A stretch of DNA of 64,000 nucleotides from Aquicella lusitana (GTDB lineage Bacteria > Pseudomonadota > Gammaproteobacteria > DSM-16500): contig NZ_LR699114.1 in the NCBI RefSeq assembly GCF_902459475.1, forward strand, positions 62,001 through 126,000. Direction: 5' to 3'. How positions within the stretch are numbered: the first letter of the stretch is position 1; every line of letters starts with the position of its first letter. The position numbers were made by a program, and so were the translations under genes. Positions 1 to 9,079 of the stretch are shown here, in pieces. The notes under the pieces are model-generated. The model saw only the letters and a list, made by a program, of their open reading frames with translations. It did not search any database and was not told the origin of the DNA.

Positions 1-59
1 AAGAAATAAGCCACAGGTAGTGCACCATTCCCTGGTGCAATATTCCAGTCTGAAAGGGA

Positions 60-539
60 TTAATAAGGTTTAATGATAATGCGTGTGCCATGTGTTACAA
101 AATGATAGCGGAGCCATCTTGCTGCACTGACAGTGACGCGAACACAGCCGTGACTGCGGTTTCCACGTACTACATGGGGTGAGCCATGCAGTCCCTGGTG
201 CCCATTAAAAAACATGCAATAAGGCATTGGTGCGCCGCCGCGCGGTAAAGGATATTTGCTGGATTTACATGACGGACTACCTAATGAATAAATCCGGAAA
301 CTGCCGGATTTAGTTCGGCAAGATCGCTTGATATCAGGACACCACTTTGCACCTGCTGTCGCAATACCTGAGCGCAGCAGCTTCCCATTGGCATTATAAG
401 CGCCCCACATATGCGTTCGTGGGTTAACAATAATGACTTTTTCTCCAGGAGGTTTAATACGTTGCGGCATGGCGTACAAAAGCGGTGTAAAAAAAAGTAA
501 AAGCAGCGTCATAACGGCGAGACCATTTTTGATTGGCAT
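60..539 (-). CDS. L,D-transpeptidase (YkuD-type), exported
   Basis: Predicted periplasmic L,D-transpeptidase that would form 3-3 peptidoglycan cross-links or attach proteins to peptidoglycan. The C-terminal half carries the YkuD signature: HGSPHVV followed by SHGCVRV, with the Cys as expected nucleophile. A hydrophobic N-terminus ending LLYA fits a signal peptide. I start at the ATG at 539 (MPIKNG), because AGGAG lies seven bases upstream; an in-frame ATG 36 bases earlier lacks a comparable site. At 159 residues it is a minimal single-domain member with no obvious peptidoglycan-binding module. Family call is firm; the exact substrate is not determinable. Confidence 0.88.
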   Translation of the reverse strand: MPIKNGLAVMTLLLLFFTPLLYAMPQRIKPPGEKVIIVNPRTHMWGAYNANGKLLRSGIATAGAKWCPDIKRSCRTKSGSFRIYSLGSPSCKSSKYPLPRGGAPMPYCMFFNGHQGLHGSPHVVRGNRSHGCVRVTVSAARWLRYHFVTHGTRIIIKPY

Positions 540-711
540 AATACCACTCCTTTTTTTATTGTTTGTTTTATTCATTTTAGCTCAAAAAAGGCGCGCCAAT
601 ATTATGCTGTAGCTGGCTGAAATAAAGATAAAATTTCGCTGATTTTATCGGAAGATTTATTCGTTATTTAGTTTGGAGTAAGATTTAATTTCTTTATCAT
701 GGAGAGTATGT

Positions 712-1125
712 ATGAAGGTATTCGCTGCTTTTGTGATTTTTATATTAACACTGCATCCCATATTCGCGTTTGCACATCAAAATCTGTTTCTGACCGTTAA
801 CTTTAAGTATCAACAACGCACATCAAATGGCTCATTCGAGCAACATGCTATCAGACACACATTAAAGACAACGACACATAATCATCAATGGACAGCTATT
901 CATGCCAAACCCTACAACCAATTAAACCAGCTCCTCCTGTTAACCAAAATAGAAAAAGCCGGCTCGCAAGATGTAACGATGCGCTTTCTAGTGTTGGATA
1001 CAGGCATGAAACCTAATATTATTTCAGCACCTAAATTGGCCATGCGTTATGGACAAAAAGCGGAGCTGACCGTGGATGATTCGGATAAAAAAATAGAGTT
1101 GGGTGTGATAGCCGTCACCAAATAA
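712..1125 (+). CDS. small secreted protein of unknown function
   Basis: 137 residues, not recognised. The first 21 residues form a clear signal peptide (hydrophobic core, then AFA before HQ), so the mature protein of about 116 residues is probably periplasmic or secreted. The mature part is rich in His, Thr and Gln and has alternating hydrophobic residues suggesting beta structure. It has no cysteines. GGAGAG just upstream of the ATG supports the start. It stands alone between the divergent transpeptidase gene and another small exported protein on the same strand. Confidence 0.7.
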   Translation: MKVFAAFVIFILTLHPIFAFAHQNLFLTVNFKYQQRTSNGSFEQHAIRHTLKTTTHNHQWTAIHAKPYNQLNQLLLLTKIEKAGSQDVTMRFLVLDTGMKPNIISAPKLAMRYGQKAELTVDDSDKKIELGVIAVTK

Positions 1126-1243
1126 GCTCAAATTTTATATCCTATATTTTATCCCAAGATAGAATAGAACACCTCTAGGTAAATCCCGCATGTTTTTTGT
1201 GACGATAAGGGGTTTATAATAAAAATAAAGAGGGGCATGAGCC

Positions 1244-1663
1244 ATGAATCAACTCATGAAATGGACTTTCTTGTTTGGGATTGTGATGATCATGGTGGAT
1301 TCAGGCCATGCTTGGAATATAGGCGCAAAAGGCAGAGCAATAGGCCCTGTTATCCACACTACTTACTTTCTGACACCTAATAATGGCGCTTTTCCTGTTC
1401 GTGCAACCGCTTATGTGGGTACGTTTTTAAACGGCACATGCCAATACAGCGCTATTTACAATATTGGTTCTGACTTGCTTCAGACAGGAAATTTTGTGGA
1501 TATTGATGCGTTTCAGTTAAAGTCCGTCGTGGGCGGCGGATACAGTTGCATGACCATTTATTATTCTTATCGGCAACAAGTGATCGAGACATTTCAACTT
1601 GTATGGGATGGAATCAATTATATCAATTCAAATCCTGCCACCGCTGAAGTCACCATTCTGTAA
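1244..1663 (+). CDS. small secreted protein of unknown function
   Basis: 139 residues with an N-terminal hydrophobic stretch (residues 6-20) ending in GHA before WNIG, which reads as a signal peptide. The mature part is rich in Tyr, Thr, Gly and Asn with two Cys residues (in NGTCQYS and YSCMTIYY) that could form a disulfide, as in small exported beta-sandwich proteins. A purine-rich AGAGGGG precedes the ATG. No family is recognised. It follows the other small exported gene by about 120 bases and may or may not share its transcript. Confidence 0.65.
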   Translation: MNQLMKWTFLFGIVMIMVDSGHAWNIGAKGRAIGPVIHTTYFLTPNNGAFPVRATAYVGTFLNGTCQYSAIYNIGSDLLQTGNFVDIDAFQLKSVVGGGYSCMTIYYSYRQQVIETFQLVWDGINYINSNPATAEVTIL

Positions 1664-1676
1664 TATCTTTGCCTTT

Positions 1677-1785
1677 CTAGCCATCTTGAAACTGTGAAAG
1701 TAAATTATCGAGCTCCTGCAGAACGGTCGCGGGAAGCGTGATAAGCGTTCGCGCATGGCCTCATTTCGAATACGCCATGCGGGTG
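1677..1785 (-). pseudogene. parB': decayed fragment of a second parB copy
   Basis: Read on the minus strand, 1677-1720 encodes ELDNLLSQFQD followed by G and a stop, the same residues that end the intact ParB at 3419. The stretch 1727-1785 matches the parB segment at about 3690-3745 (the ARTLITLP region), with a one-base insertion. Order is the same as in parB, with roughly 235 bases missing between the two blocks. It is therefore a non-functional relic of a parB duplicate, with the SET-domain gene lying between it and the intact gene. Confidence 0.82.
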
Positions 1786-1795
1786 CCTATTTCTT

Positions 1796-3241
1796 TCATC
1801 CTGGAGGAGCCCCAAATTGACGCTGGTTGTTTGGAATCAGGCTTTTTAACGTCTGATTCAAAAGCGGTTTCATTTCCTCAATATATTCTATGCTCGGACT
1901 CAGCAGCTTATCTGCATTTTCTACGTAAATTAACGGTTTATTTGTTTCTTTATGATGGCCAACTTTGATCTTCAATCCTTTTGATTCCAGGTACGCTGCT
2001 AGGTCGCGTATCACGCCTTCAGATTCCACGTGTTCAGCAGCTAAAAAAGCGATATTTTTTGCTTTATTATAACCCCATTTGGGAAGCCCTAATAACCCTG
2101 TGATTCGATTCAATTCCTCACGAATTATTTCTGATTTATCTTCTTTGTGAAATCCAAATTTAAGACCACTACCGATGGATGTAGTTTGATCTTGAAGCGC
2201 CACTTGCTCAACATGACTTGGCTTGTCAATGATGATAAACGGTGAATGCTTATACTTTTCAAAAGCCTGATCAAAGTCTGCCTGTGTGATGGTGAATATT
2301 ATTTTTTCAGCATCAATTTTAATGGGCCCATTTCTAAAATCCTGATAAAAATCTTTTAACGGAATAAATAAATCTGCATGTCTTTTTCTTTTTACATTTT
2401 CACAAACTCGCAACAAAACCTTGTTTGGCAGATATAATGACGGATTAATCGGGGTTCCCTTTTTATCAAATAAACAAGGCACAATATCCAGTGCGGGCCA
2501 ATATTTACGCCCGTAATCCCAGCCTAATTGTTCATCTTTTTTAACATCTCTGCTTGTTCTAAAAAAAGCGACCGGATAGCCCTGATAAGAAATTAAGACT
2601 TCTTCAAGATTGGCGGCTGCAACATCATGTTTGTTAATGCCAGAAAATTGGTAGTCATCCAAGGTGATATCATTGGTTGAAGTGCTTTGATTTGCTGTTT
2701 GCGGTAAATGCTGATAAAAACGTGCTATGTTTCCATATTTTTCAGCATTAACTGTGCCTATCATGTTACCACTGATGCCGGGGATAGCAACTGCGTATAT
2801 ATTATTGTGAGTCTCAATAGGGTGCTGCTCTGATACAGGCAATGCATACCCTGCATACATCGCCACCCATGTTCCTTTGGGCATATCTTCTAAGGCAAAA
2901 ACTCCATGACCCACTTGCTCATTCATATAACATATCGCTTGTTTTCCGGTATTTATTTTTATTTGATTTATAATTTTCTGAACGCTGGAAGGGGAGAACG
3001 TTTCACCTATATAAAATTTATTTTTAATCTGATGACTGGCGTCAGATTCGAGGACAATGGACTCCGTCCAGGCGGTCATATTGGATTGTTTTGCAAACTC
3101 GCTCGTGGAAACAGGCGTAACTTTTCCACCCAGACGTGGTGGCTTATCAGCGATATTAATTTTTTCTGGTGCTCCAAACAGTTGAACGAATTTTTTTTCG
3201 CTTTTCAATATAGATGAGTTGGCTAAACTACGGGAATCCAT
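1796..3241 (-). CDS. SET-domain protein, candidate lysine methyltransferase
   Basis: 481 residues. A SET domain spans about residues 100-250. GHGVFALEDMPKGTW at 111-125 and the following YAG match the SET N-terminal motif. NIARFYQHLP at 171-180 stands where RFxNHxxxPN is usual, and DVKKDEQLGWDYGRKYW at 232-248 matches the GEEL/DYG C-terminal motif. These residues bind S-adenosylmethionine and the target lysine. The variant NH motif makes activity likely but not certain. The remaining 230 residues are not recognised. GAGGCG upstream supports the start. SET proteins in intracellular Legionellales are often host-directed effectors; that role here is inference. Confidence 0.78.
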   Translation of the reverse strand: MDSRSLANSSILKSEKKFVQLFGAPEKINIADKPPRLGGKVTPVSTSEFAKQSNMTAWTESIVLESDASHQIKNKFYIGETFSPSSVQKIINQIKINTGKQAICYMNEQVGHGVFALEDMPKGTWVAMYAGYALPVSEQHPIETHNNIYAVAIPGISGNMIGTVNAEKYGNIARFYQHLPQTANQSTSTNDITLDDYQFSGINKHDVAAANLEEVLISYQGYPVAFFRTSRDVKKDEQLGWDYGRKYWPALDIVPCLFDKKGTPINPSLYLPNKVLLRVCENVKRKRHADLFIPLKDFYQDFRNGPIKIDAEKIIFTITQADFDQAFEKYKHSPFIIIDKPSHVEQVALQDQTTSIGSGLKFGFHKEDKSEIIREELNRITGLLGLPKWGYNKAKNIAFLAAEHVESEGVIRDLAAYLESKGLKIKVGHHKETNKPLIYVENADKLLSPSIEYIEEMKPLLNQTLKSLIPNNQRQFGAPPG

Positions 3242-3418
3242 ATATCAACGCCTCGTTTAATGTGATTATTTTGATTTGGTGACGGCATGTTACCGAAAAT
3301 TGCTTAAATTAGGCTTAAGAAAGGAAGTATTCTTCTTCATTGTATTGCAATAATAAGTTAACAAGGCCTTGTGGGCGACCAGGTAAATATTGATGCCAAG
3401 GAATGACAGGGATCCAAT

Positions 3419-4297
3419 CTATGTATCCTGAAATTGCGACAACAGATTATCCAGCTCCCGCAAATTTCGATAATGGATAACCAGCTTGCCTTTTCCTTTG
3501 GCATTACAATGGATAGCAACACGCAACTTGAGCTGATGGGATAATTTTTCCTGAAGATGCACAATATCCGGATCCATGGATTTGGATTTTTGCGTATCGG
3601 ACGGCGATTGTAGCCTGCGAACCAGATTTTCTGTTTCTCGCACGGATAAACCACGGGCAACGATGACTTGCGCCGCCTCAAGCTGAATGGCAGCGGGAAG
3701 CGTGATGAGCGTTCGCGCATGGCCCATTTCGAGCATGCCCTGTTCAATTAATTTTTTGACCTCATCGGGCAGCGCCAGCAACCGTAATAGATTGGTGACA
3801 CTGGTGCGTGATTTGCCTACCGCCTCAGCCACTTGTTGATGGGTCATGCCAAATTCTTCAATTAGCCGTTGCAGGGCAATGGCTTCTTCAACCGGGTTCA
3901 GGTTTTCCCGCTGAATATTTTCAATCAGCGCGATGGCAACTGCAGCTTCATCGGGAATTACCCGGATGATAACGGGCACTTCGTTAAGGCCAACCAGCTG
4001 GGCGGCACGAAAACGCCGTTCACCGGCAATGATCTCATATTTATCCCCCACAGGACGTACAATCAGTGGCTGGATGATGCCCTGGCTGCGAATGGAGTTG
4101 GCCAGTTCCTGCAGGGATTCGGGATCCATTTCACGTCGAGGCTGGTATTTGCCGCGTTGTATTTGATCCACAGGCAATTGGGAGAGTTTTTCCTGCCATT
4201 GCGCTTCCGCGCCTGGCTCCTGTGCGACGCGCGCTTCCGTGCCTGTATAGGCAAGCAGTGCATCTAATGATTTACCAAGACCACGTTTTTTAACCAT
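3419..4297 (-). CDS. parB: ParB/Spo0J chromosome-partitioning protein
   Basis: 292-residue ParB, which binds parS sites near the origin and loads as a CTP-dependent clamp. The start chosen is MVKKRGLGKSLDALL, the conserved ParB N-terminus, with AGGA upstream; an in-frame ATG 13 codons earlier is less likely. GERRFRA at 92-98 is the CTP-binding box, ENIQRENLNP at 126-135 is ParB box I, and a helix-turn-helix lies around 151-175. The C-terminus ELDNLLSQFQDT is the dimerisation helix. No parA is adjacent: the next gene upstream is the divergent thpR. A decayed partial copy lies about 1.6 kb downstream. Confidence 0.95.
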   Translation of the reverse strand: MVKKRGLGKSLDALLAYTGTEARVAQEPGAEAQWQEKLSQLPVDQIQRGKYQPRREMDPESLQELANSIRSQGIIQPLIVRPVGDKYEIIAGERRFRAAQLVGLNEVPVIIRVIPDEAAVAIALIENIQRENLNPVEEAIALQRLIEEFGMTHQQVAEAVGKSRTSVTNLLRLLALPDEVKKLIEQGMLEMGHARTLITLPAAIQLEAAQVIVARGLSVRETENLVRRLQSPSDTQKSKSMDPDIVHLQEKLSHQLKLRVAIHCNAKGKGKLVIHYRNLRELDNLLSQFQDT

Positions 4298-4362
4298 AAT
4301 GGAATCCTGTATGACTAGCTGGGCTCGCATGTCCATCTTAATAAAACATCAGGAGAAATGGA

Positions 4363-4947
4363 ATGACGTTACCTCCCGCGATACGGATTTTTTTTGCAAT
4401 TGATCTTCCCTTATCGGCAAAAGAAAAGATAGGAAGCTTTATAGGCGCGCTCAAGAAGAAGTCAAAATCGAACGCCATTCGCTGGACAAAACCCGAGAAT
4501 TTACACATTACCCTGCAATTTTTAGCTGAAATAAAAGCAGCAGATTTGCCGGAGCTGGTTCGCAATGTGCGAGGCCGGCTGGCTCGGCTGGATAAAAGTT
4601 CAACAATCAAGCTGGGCACATTGCACCTGTTTCCCACGCCCTATCGTCCCCGCGTGATTGTATTGGATGTGGCACCGCAAGAGCAGCTGGCCAGTCTGGC
4701 CGAATTAATAGGCCACGGCATTAAGGCAACTGGGTACGAAGTGGAAGACAGGCCGTTTCGTGGTCATCTCACTCTGGGCAGAATCAAGCAGCCGCAGGGC
4801 ATTCAACTGGGTTTTCTGAACGAAGTGGAATTGCCGGCTATTGAGGAAATTGAGCTGAATGAAGTGGTAGCATTTCGCAGTGAACCCCAGCCTGAAGGAT
4901 CTGTTTATACCCCACTTGAGCGAATTAACCTTTCCAGCGGGCGTTGA
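4363..4947 (+). CDS. thpR: RNA 2',3'-cyclic phosphodiesterase (LigT/ThpR)
   Basis: 194-residue member of the 2H phosphoesterase family, which opens 2',3'-cyclic phosphates on RNA. Both catalytic HxTx motifs are present: HITL at 48-51 and HLTL at 135-138. Length is normal for the family. AGGAG at 4351-4355, seven bases before the ATG, fixes the start; an overlapping ATG four bases earlier hits a stop at once. It is divergent from parB across a gap of about 65 bases. Confidence 0.93.
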   Translation: MTLPPAIRIFFAIDLPLSAKEKIGSFIGALKKKSKSNAIRWTKPENLHITLQFLAEIKAADLPELVRNVRGRLARLDKSSTIKLGTLHLFPTPYRPRVIVLDVAPQEQLASLAELIGHGIKATGYEVEDRPFRGHLTLGRIKQPQGIQLGFLNEVELPAIEEIELNEVVAFRSEPQPEGSVYTPLERINLSSGR

Positions 4948-5095
4948 ATGATGATGCTTCTGTTTGTCACGCTAGCCTAACCTCTGTTATCAGAGTGTCT
5001 CCATGCAAATAAATACGCTAGCAATGCTGGCCGGATAATGATAGTAATAATAAAAATCGATCTGAAAAATAACAGACACAAAGAGGGTGACCGCC

Positions 5096-7891
5096 ATGAA
5101 AAAAGTATCATTCAAAGTAGGTTCCAAAAATTGTGAAGTCTATTTTCATGACCAGACTTTTGAATTTTTGCCCTGGGGAAATGCGAATGAACTCTACAGA
5201 AGAATATGCGAAAATCTGGCGGCGGATTTGAGTCAGTCATTCGGTTCTGAAGAGAGAATGCGTTACATAGACAGGGTAGTGAAAGCTCCTGCTGTGGAAA
5301 ATCAGGCACCGGCCTCACACGTTTTGCTCATGGTTGATAACCAATTTATCGCTTCTGCCAGCCAAAGCCGCATCGACTTAAGCAGTGCGTGTCCACCACT
5401 CATCGACTTCAAAGTAGAGACTGTCCCAGATACCCATTTGCCGAGGCGGCTGCAAGTCAGCGAAGCCCTTTTGATATCAAAGCGCAGGGAATACCAAAGA
5501 ATCGCTGAAAGGGCTTTCAAATCCGGTAATGAAAAACTCGCAGTTCCGGAAATTGCGAGGCCGGTTTACAGCGAATATAACGGCGAAGACTATGGCATAG
5601 AAAAGATCTGGTATTCATTTGCGATTAACGCAAATGATGCCTTTCTTCAGGAAAAAGAACAGAAGATTAAAAAATCGCTGGAAGAAATTATTCAGGTTAC
5701 CGATCAAATCAAACAGACAGGGACGCGGCGCCCCGATGCAGGAATAAAAAGTTATGATGATGCGAAACTGCAGGCGCATGTACAAAGCTACATTCAGGAC
5801 AAACGCTTAGATGAGCATTGCAATGCAGCTTTGAATCAAGTTGCCATAAGCTTCAGAGCAGCCGGGGATTTACGCGAACAGTTTAACGATAAATTCAAAA
5901 GTTGCTATATAGCTTATAGAAAAACACTCAACAAGCTGAATTATGCCAAGGAAAACCTAGTTTATGCCTTGCAGCAGGCGGCGAAAGATTATTCTCAACG
6001 TCTCAGCAGAAAAGAGCAGCAGAGCCCGGACAAGCGGGCAGATTTTAACAAGAAATTTAAGGATATCGCCCAGCTGGATGGCAGTGGCGGATTGAAATTC
6101 AATAGCATCGAGATAGAAAAAATCAGTCTGGCTGATTTGGCGTTGATCGCGAGCAATGTTTTAAAGACTTGCCAGGCAGAAAAAAAATTAAGATCCCGGT
6201 CATTAAGCGCGGTCAAAAACCATCTGACTGCCGTCAATAGAAATTTCACGCCTCCGCTTTTTAAATACTCAAGCGTGGAATTGACTTGGAGTCCGGAAAC
6301 GTTGGCGCTTGAAAAGCGCTTGCAAACGCAATTCAATGAATCAAGCGAGTCACTTTCAAACCTGGATCATTATGGCAGCAGCGCCTTGCAACTTGTTCAG
6401 GACGCGGATAAACAGACGAGCGATATCAAGCGAAGTTATGAAGCGATACGGCTAGAAATAGAAACCAAAAAACGGCAATTAATAAAAGAAAAAAAAATGG
6501 AAGACGCATTGGGCAACATTGAAAAAATGTGCCTGGCTGTAAAACAGATTATGGAAGAAAAAAAAGATATGCTGGAAAATAGTTTTCCTTCAGCAAGTAA
6601 AGCAATGCAAACCATTTTGCTTGCAATGCAAGCAAATAGATCCAAGCTGGCGTCAATTCAGGAAGGCTTGAGCGACAACGCCCGTTTTGATGAGCAGCTC
6701 GAGTTGCTGCAGTCTGGCACAAGAAAATTGTTTAGCGCATTTAACTGTCTTAATGGGGCGCTTAAATTTGATAGATATTTAGCGTTGGCTGATAGAATCC
6801 GTGAAAAAGAACTTCATCTTTCTCAGCGCGAATGTAAAAATGAAGCGGACCCTTTTCAAGCTATTCTTGATAAAGCTAAAGCGCATTTACACGATGCAAT
6901 GCAGATCTCCTCTTATGTGCTCGATCAGGGCGATAAAGTAGTAGGATTTTGTGAAGAGACTTGCTCGTTTGAAAACGATCCAATCATTCAACTAGATGCC
7001 AAGAATGAACGAGCAGAACTGCACATTGGTAAAATTCAAGCTTATATCAATCTATTGGAGCTAAAGTCTCTGAGGCAAATCCAGACAGCTTATAAAGTGG
7101 TGGAAGCCGAATTTATTCTGGTAGCAGGTAATAATGAATTTGCTATTCAGTTTAAGGATAAGGCCCATGCTCAATTCATGCAGGCAGGCATAGAAATTAA
7201 GGCCTTAACTGACCTGGTTGAGCGTGGAGCCAGCCTTGAAGAGATAAACAGACAGATCCAATCTGCTAATCTACAACTGGATGCTGCCTCGCAGTCACTT
7301 ATTCACGCAAGGAACGCAGACAGAAAGCAGGAGAAATATGCCTCTTTTAAAGACCAGAACCTTATGCGCACGTGTAAATTGTTAGTGGCAATGATTGTTA
7401 ATGTGGATTTCTGGACAAAGCAGGTAACACTCGGCGGTATGAAAATACAGCATCCATCAAAAACACAGGCGCAAGTTTTTGTCCCTGAAAGAATAGGCAA
7501 AATGATAGAAGAGATTAGTAAAGCCGAAGATTGGAAAAATGACGAGGAAAAAGGAAGGCGTTTATTGAAAAGTCTGCTGGAAAAAGTCAGGAGCAATTCT
7601 CCCGATCTATTAAGAAGTAATAAAAAAACAACCGAAGAAAATGATACATTGAGACGAAGTTTTTTTACCAAAGAAAAAACCAGCCTAAGTTTTTATAGCT
7701 TTATGAATGATTACTTAAACGCAGATTTGACCGATACAGCAGTAACGAGTCAATTCTACATGAGTGCATTTACTATTGCCCAGACGCTGTTCAACCTAAA
7801 AAAGGAAGATATCTTCCGAATAACAGGAGAAAATATCGCATTATCGTCAACGCCATCGCAGCTTGCTGACCAGCAGCGATATGTGAATTAA
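5096..7891 (+). CDS. large coiled-coil protein, unknown function
   Basis: 931 residues with no recognised domain. Most of the length is charged, heptad-like helix, rich in Lys, Glu and Gln, predicting extended coiled coil. There is no signal peptide or membrane segment, so it is cytosolic or exported by a leaderless route. GAGGGTG six bases before the ATG at 5096 decides the start over an upstream GTG that overlaps this site. The N-terminal 170 residues look more globular. Long, unique coiled-coil proteins are common among Dot/Icm substrates, but no secretion signal can be proved here. Confidence 0.75.
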   Translation: MKKVSFKVGSKNCEVYFHDQTFEFLPWGNANELYRRICENLAADLSQSFGSEERMRYIDRVVKAPAVENQAPASHVLLMVDNQFIASASQSRIDLSSACPPLIDFKVETVPDTHLPRRLQVSEALLISKRREYQRIAERAFKSGNEKLAVPEIARPVYSEYNGEDYGIEKIWYSFAINANDAFLQEKEQKIKKSLEEIIQVTDQIKQTGTRRPDAGIKSYDDAKLQAHVQSYIQDKRLDEHCNAALNQVAISFRAAGDLREQFNDKFKSCYIAYRKTLNKLNYAKENLVYALQQAAKDYSQRLSRKEQQSPDKRADFNKKFKDIAQLDGSGGLKFNSIEIEKISLADLALIASNVLKTCQAEKKLRSRSLSAVKNHLTAVNRNFTPPLFKYSSVELTWSPETLALEKRLQTQFNESSESLSNLDHYGSSALQLVQDADKQTSDIKRSYEAIRLEIETKKRQLIKEKKMEDALGNIEKMCLAVKQIMEEKKDMLENSFPSASKAMQTILLAMQANRSKLASIQEGLSDNARFDEQLELLQSGTRKLFSAFNCLNGALKFDRYLALADRIREKELHLSQRECKNEADPFQAILDKAKAHLHDAMQISSYVLDQGDKVVGFCEETCSFENDPIIQLDAKNERAELHIGKIQAYINLLELKSLRQIQTAYKVVEAEFILVAGNNEFAIQFKDKAHAQFMQAGIEIKALTDLVERGASLEEINRQIQSANLQLDAASQSLIHARNADRKQEKYASFKDQNLMRTCKLLVAMIVNVDFWTKQVTLGGMKIQHPSKTQAQVFVPERIGKMIEEISKAEDWKNDEEKGRRLLKSLLEKVRSNSPDLLRSNKKTTEENDTLRRSFFTKEKTSLSFYSFMNDYLNADLTDTAVTSQFYMSAFTIAQTLFNLKKEDIFRITGENIALSSTPSQLADQQRYVN

Positions 7892-7922
7892 AATTAATGA
7901 GGAGCTGAATTTAAAGGGATTT

Positions 7923-8402
7923 TTACCTCGCCAGAGGACACATCAATTTTAAACCTGTTATGGAATCGTATTCGCGCGCAATAGGTGCGGATAAAGGAAG
8001 AATGGTAATTTCGCCAGAAGGGTTGACTGTCGCATCCATGATGTGACCACCAATGACATTATACTCATGCGTGCCGAGCGCGGCATGAATATGAAGAAAG
8101 CGCTTACCTTCCAAAAGCGTAATATTGCCATTCAACGCAATCAGTTCATGCATGCCTTCGAATAATTTAGTCTGATATTGCTGTGTGCGGAGATTGTAAT
8201 AAGCGACACTGATATTGTCGAGTCCGCCTAATCCACTGATGCTGGCTGATTTTAAATGAGCGGCATCGGCGCAGCGCAGGATGGCTTCAAACAGATTTTC
8301 TCCCTGTTTTAATGCTAAAATAAACGGTTTTTCCGTGTTTGCCACGCGATCACCCGAGTGGGAATCTACAATCGCAAGAGAAGCAGATTTTATTGCCGTC
8401 AC
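7923..8402 (-). CDS. PPC/DUF296-domain protein
   Basis: 159 residues matching the plants-and-prokaryotes-conserved fold: a region with ILRCADAAHLKSASISGLGG, then HIHAALG, then GGHIMDATVNPSGEITIL. The His residues in HIHAALG and GGH correspond to the conserved metal-site histidines of the family. Bacterial members are small trimeric proteins of uncertain function; the plant AT-hook members bind DNA. The start is a GTG with AAGGA eight bases upstream. Convergent with the coiled-coil gene before it and divergent from the macro-domain gene after it. Confidence 0.82.
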   Translation of the reverse strand: MTAIKSASLAIVDSHSGDRVANTEKPFILALKQGENLFEAILRCADAAHLKSASISGLGGLDNISVAYYNLRTQQYQTKLFEGMHELIALNGNITLLEGKRFLHIHAALGTHEYNVIGGHIMDATVNPSGEITILPLSAPIAREYDSITGLKLMCPLAR

Positions 8403-8530
8403 AGCTTTGTTCCTTCGTGTCAGAAAAAATGCATTCTAAAGGAGTAAAGTGCAGGGAACAAGCAAATGACAAGTGAATGCAATGTCAAGCCTAGACCTAC
8501 TTTCGTCATTGCGCTTAGAATCGATCCATT

Positions 8531-9079
8531 ATGGATAAAGCGGGGTTTGAGAGGATGGTCAAAGAAAAGATGCACCTCATCATAGGCGATATTACAACCT
8601 TGCCGGTCGATGCCATCGTGAACGCAGCGAATACCACATTGCTGGGCGGCGGCGGAGTAGATGGCGCAATTCATCGCGCGGCAGGTCCTGAGTTGCTTGA
8701 GGAGTGCAAACAACTCAATGGATGTTCCACCGGACAGGCGAAGATCACAAAAGGATACAGGCTGCAGGCGAAATATGTCATACATACAGTAGGCCCCGTC
8801 TGGCGCGGCGGTGGAAAAGGAGAGCCTAAATTACTGGCTTCCTGCTATGATACCAGCCTTAAATTGGCGGTGGAGCATGGTGTAAAAACCATTGCTTTCC
8901 CTGCCATCAGCTGCGGAGTTTACGGCTATCCGGTTTCACAAGCGGCCATGATTGCAGTGAAAGAAACAGCCAATTTTCTGGAATTAAACGAAGCAATTGA
9001 AAAGGTCCATTTTGTCTGTTTCGATGAGACAGTTTACGAAGCCTATGAACGTGCGATAGATTCACTTAATCATGAATAA
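8531..9079 (+). CDS. ymdB: macro-domain protein, O-acetyl-ADP-ribose deacetylase type
   Basis: 182 residues forming one macro domain of the MacroD/YmdB class. Visible motifs are [16 protein letters not shown], the glycine-rich [15 protein letters not shown] loop and [12 protein letters not shown], which bind ADP-ribose. Members hydrolyse O-acetyl-ADP-ribose or remove mono-ADP-ribose from proteins. The start is uncertain, since in-frame ATGs at 8555 and 8570 are also possible; the domain begins just after them. The gene overlaps the HD phosphohydrolase gene by 8 bases, so the two are probably translated together. Confidence 0.9.
   Translation: MDKAGFERMVKEKMHLIIGDITTLPVDAIVNAANTTLLGGGGVDGAIHRAAGPELLEECKQLNGCSTGQAKITKGYRLQAKYVIHTVGPVWRGGGKGEPKLLASCYDTSLKLAVEHGVKTIAFPAISCGVYGYPVSQAAMIAVKETANFLELNEAIEKVHFVCFDETVYEAYERAIDSLNHE

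Noticed and set aside
673-700. TTGGAG-16-TATCAT promoter before the small secreted gene at 712
   Set aside because: The transcription start would fall only a few bases before the ATG, overlapping the ribosome site.
1738-1968. Plus-strand open frame of 76 codons
   Set aside because: It lies across the parB relic and the 3' end of the SET gene on the opposite strand, has no ribosome site, and its sequence is explained by those features.
3358-3747. 129-codon minus-strand frame inside parB
   Set aside because: It is the shifted frame of the intact parB and has no start signal or family features.
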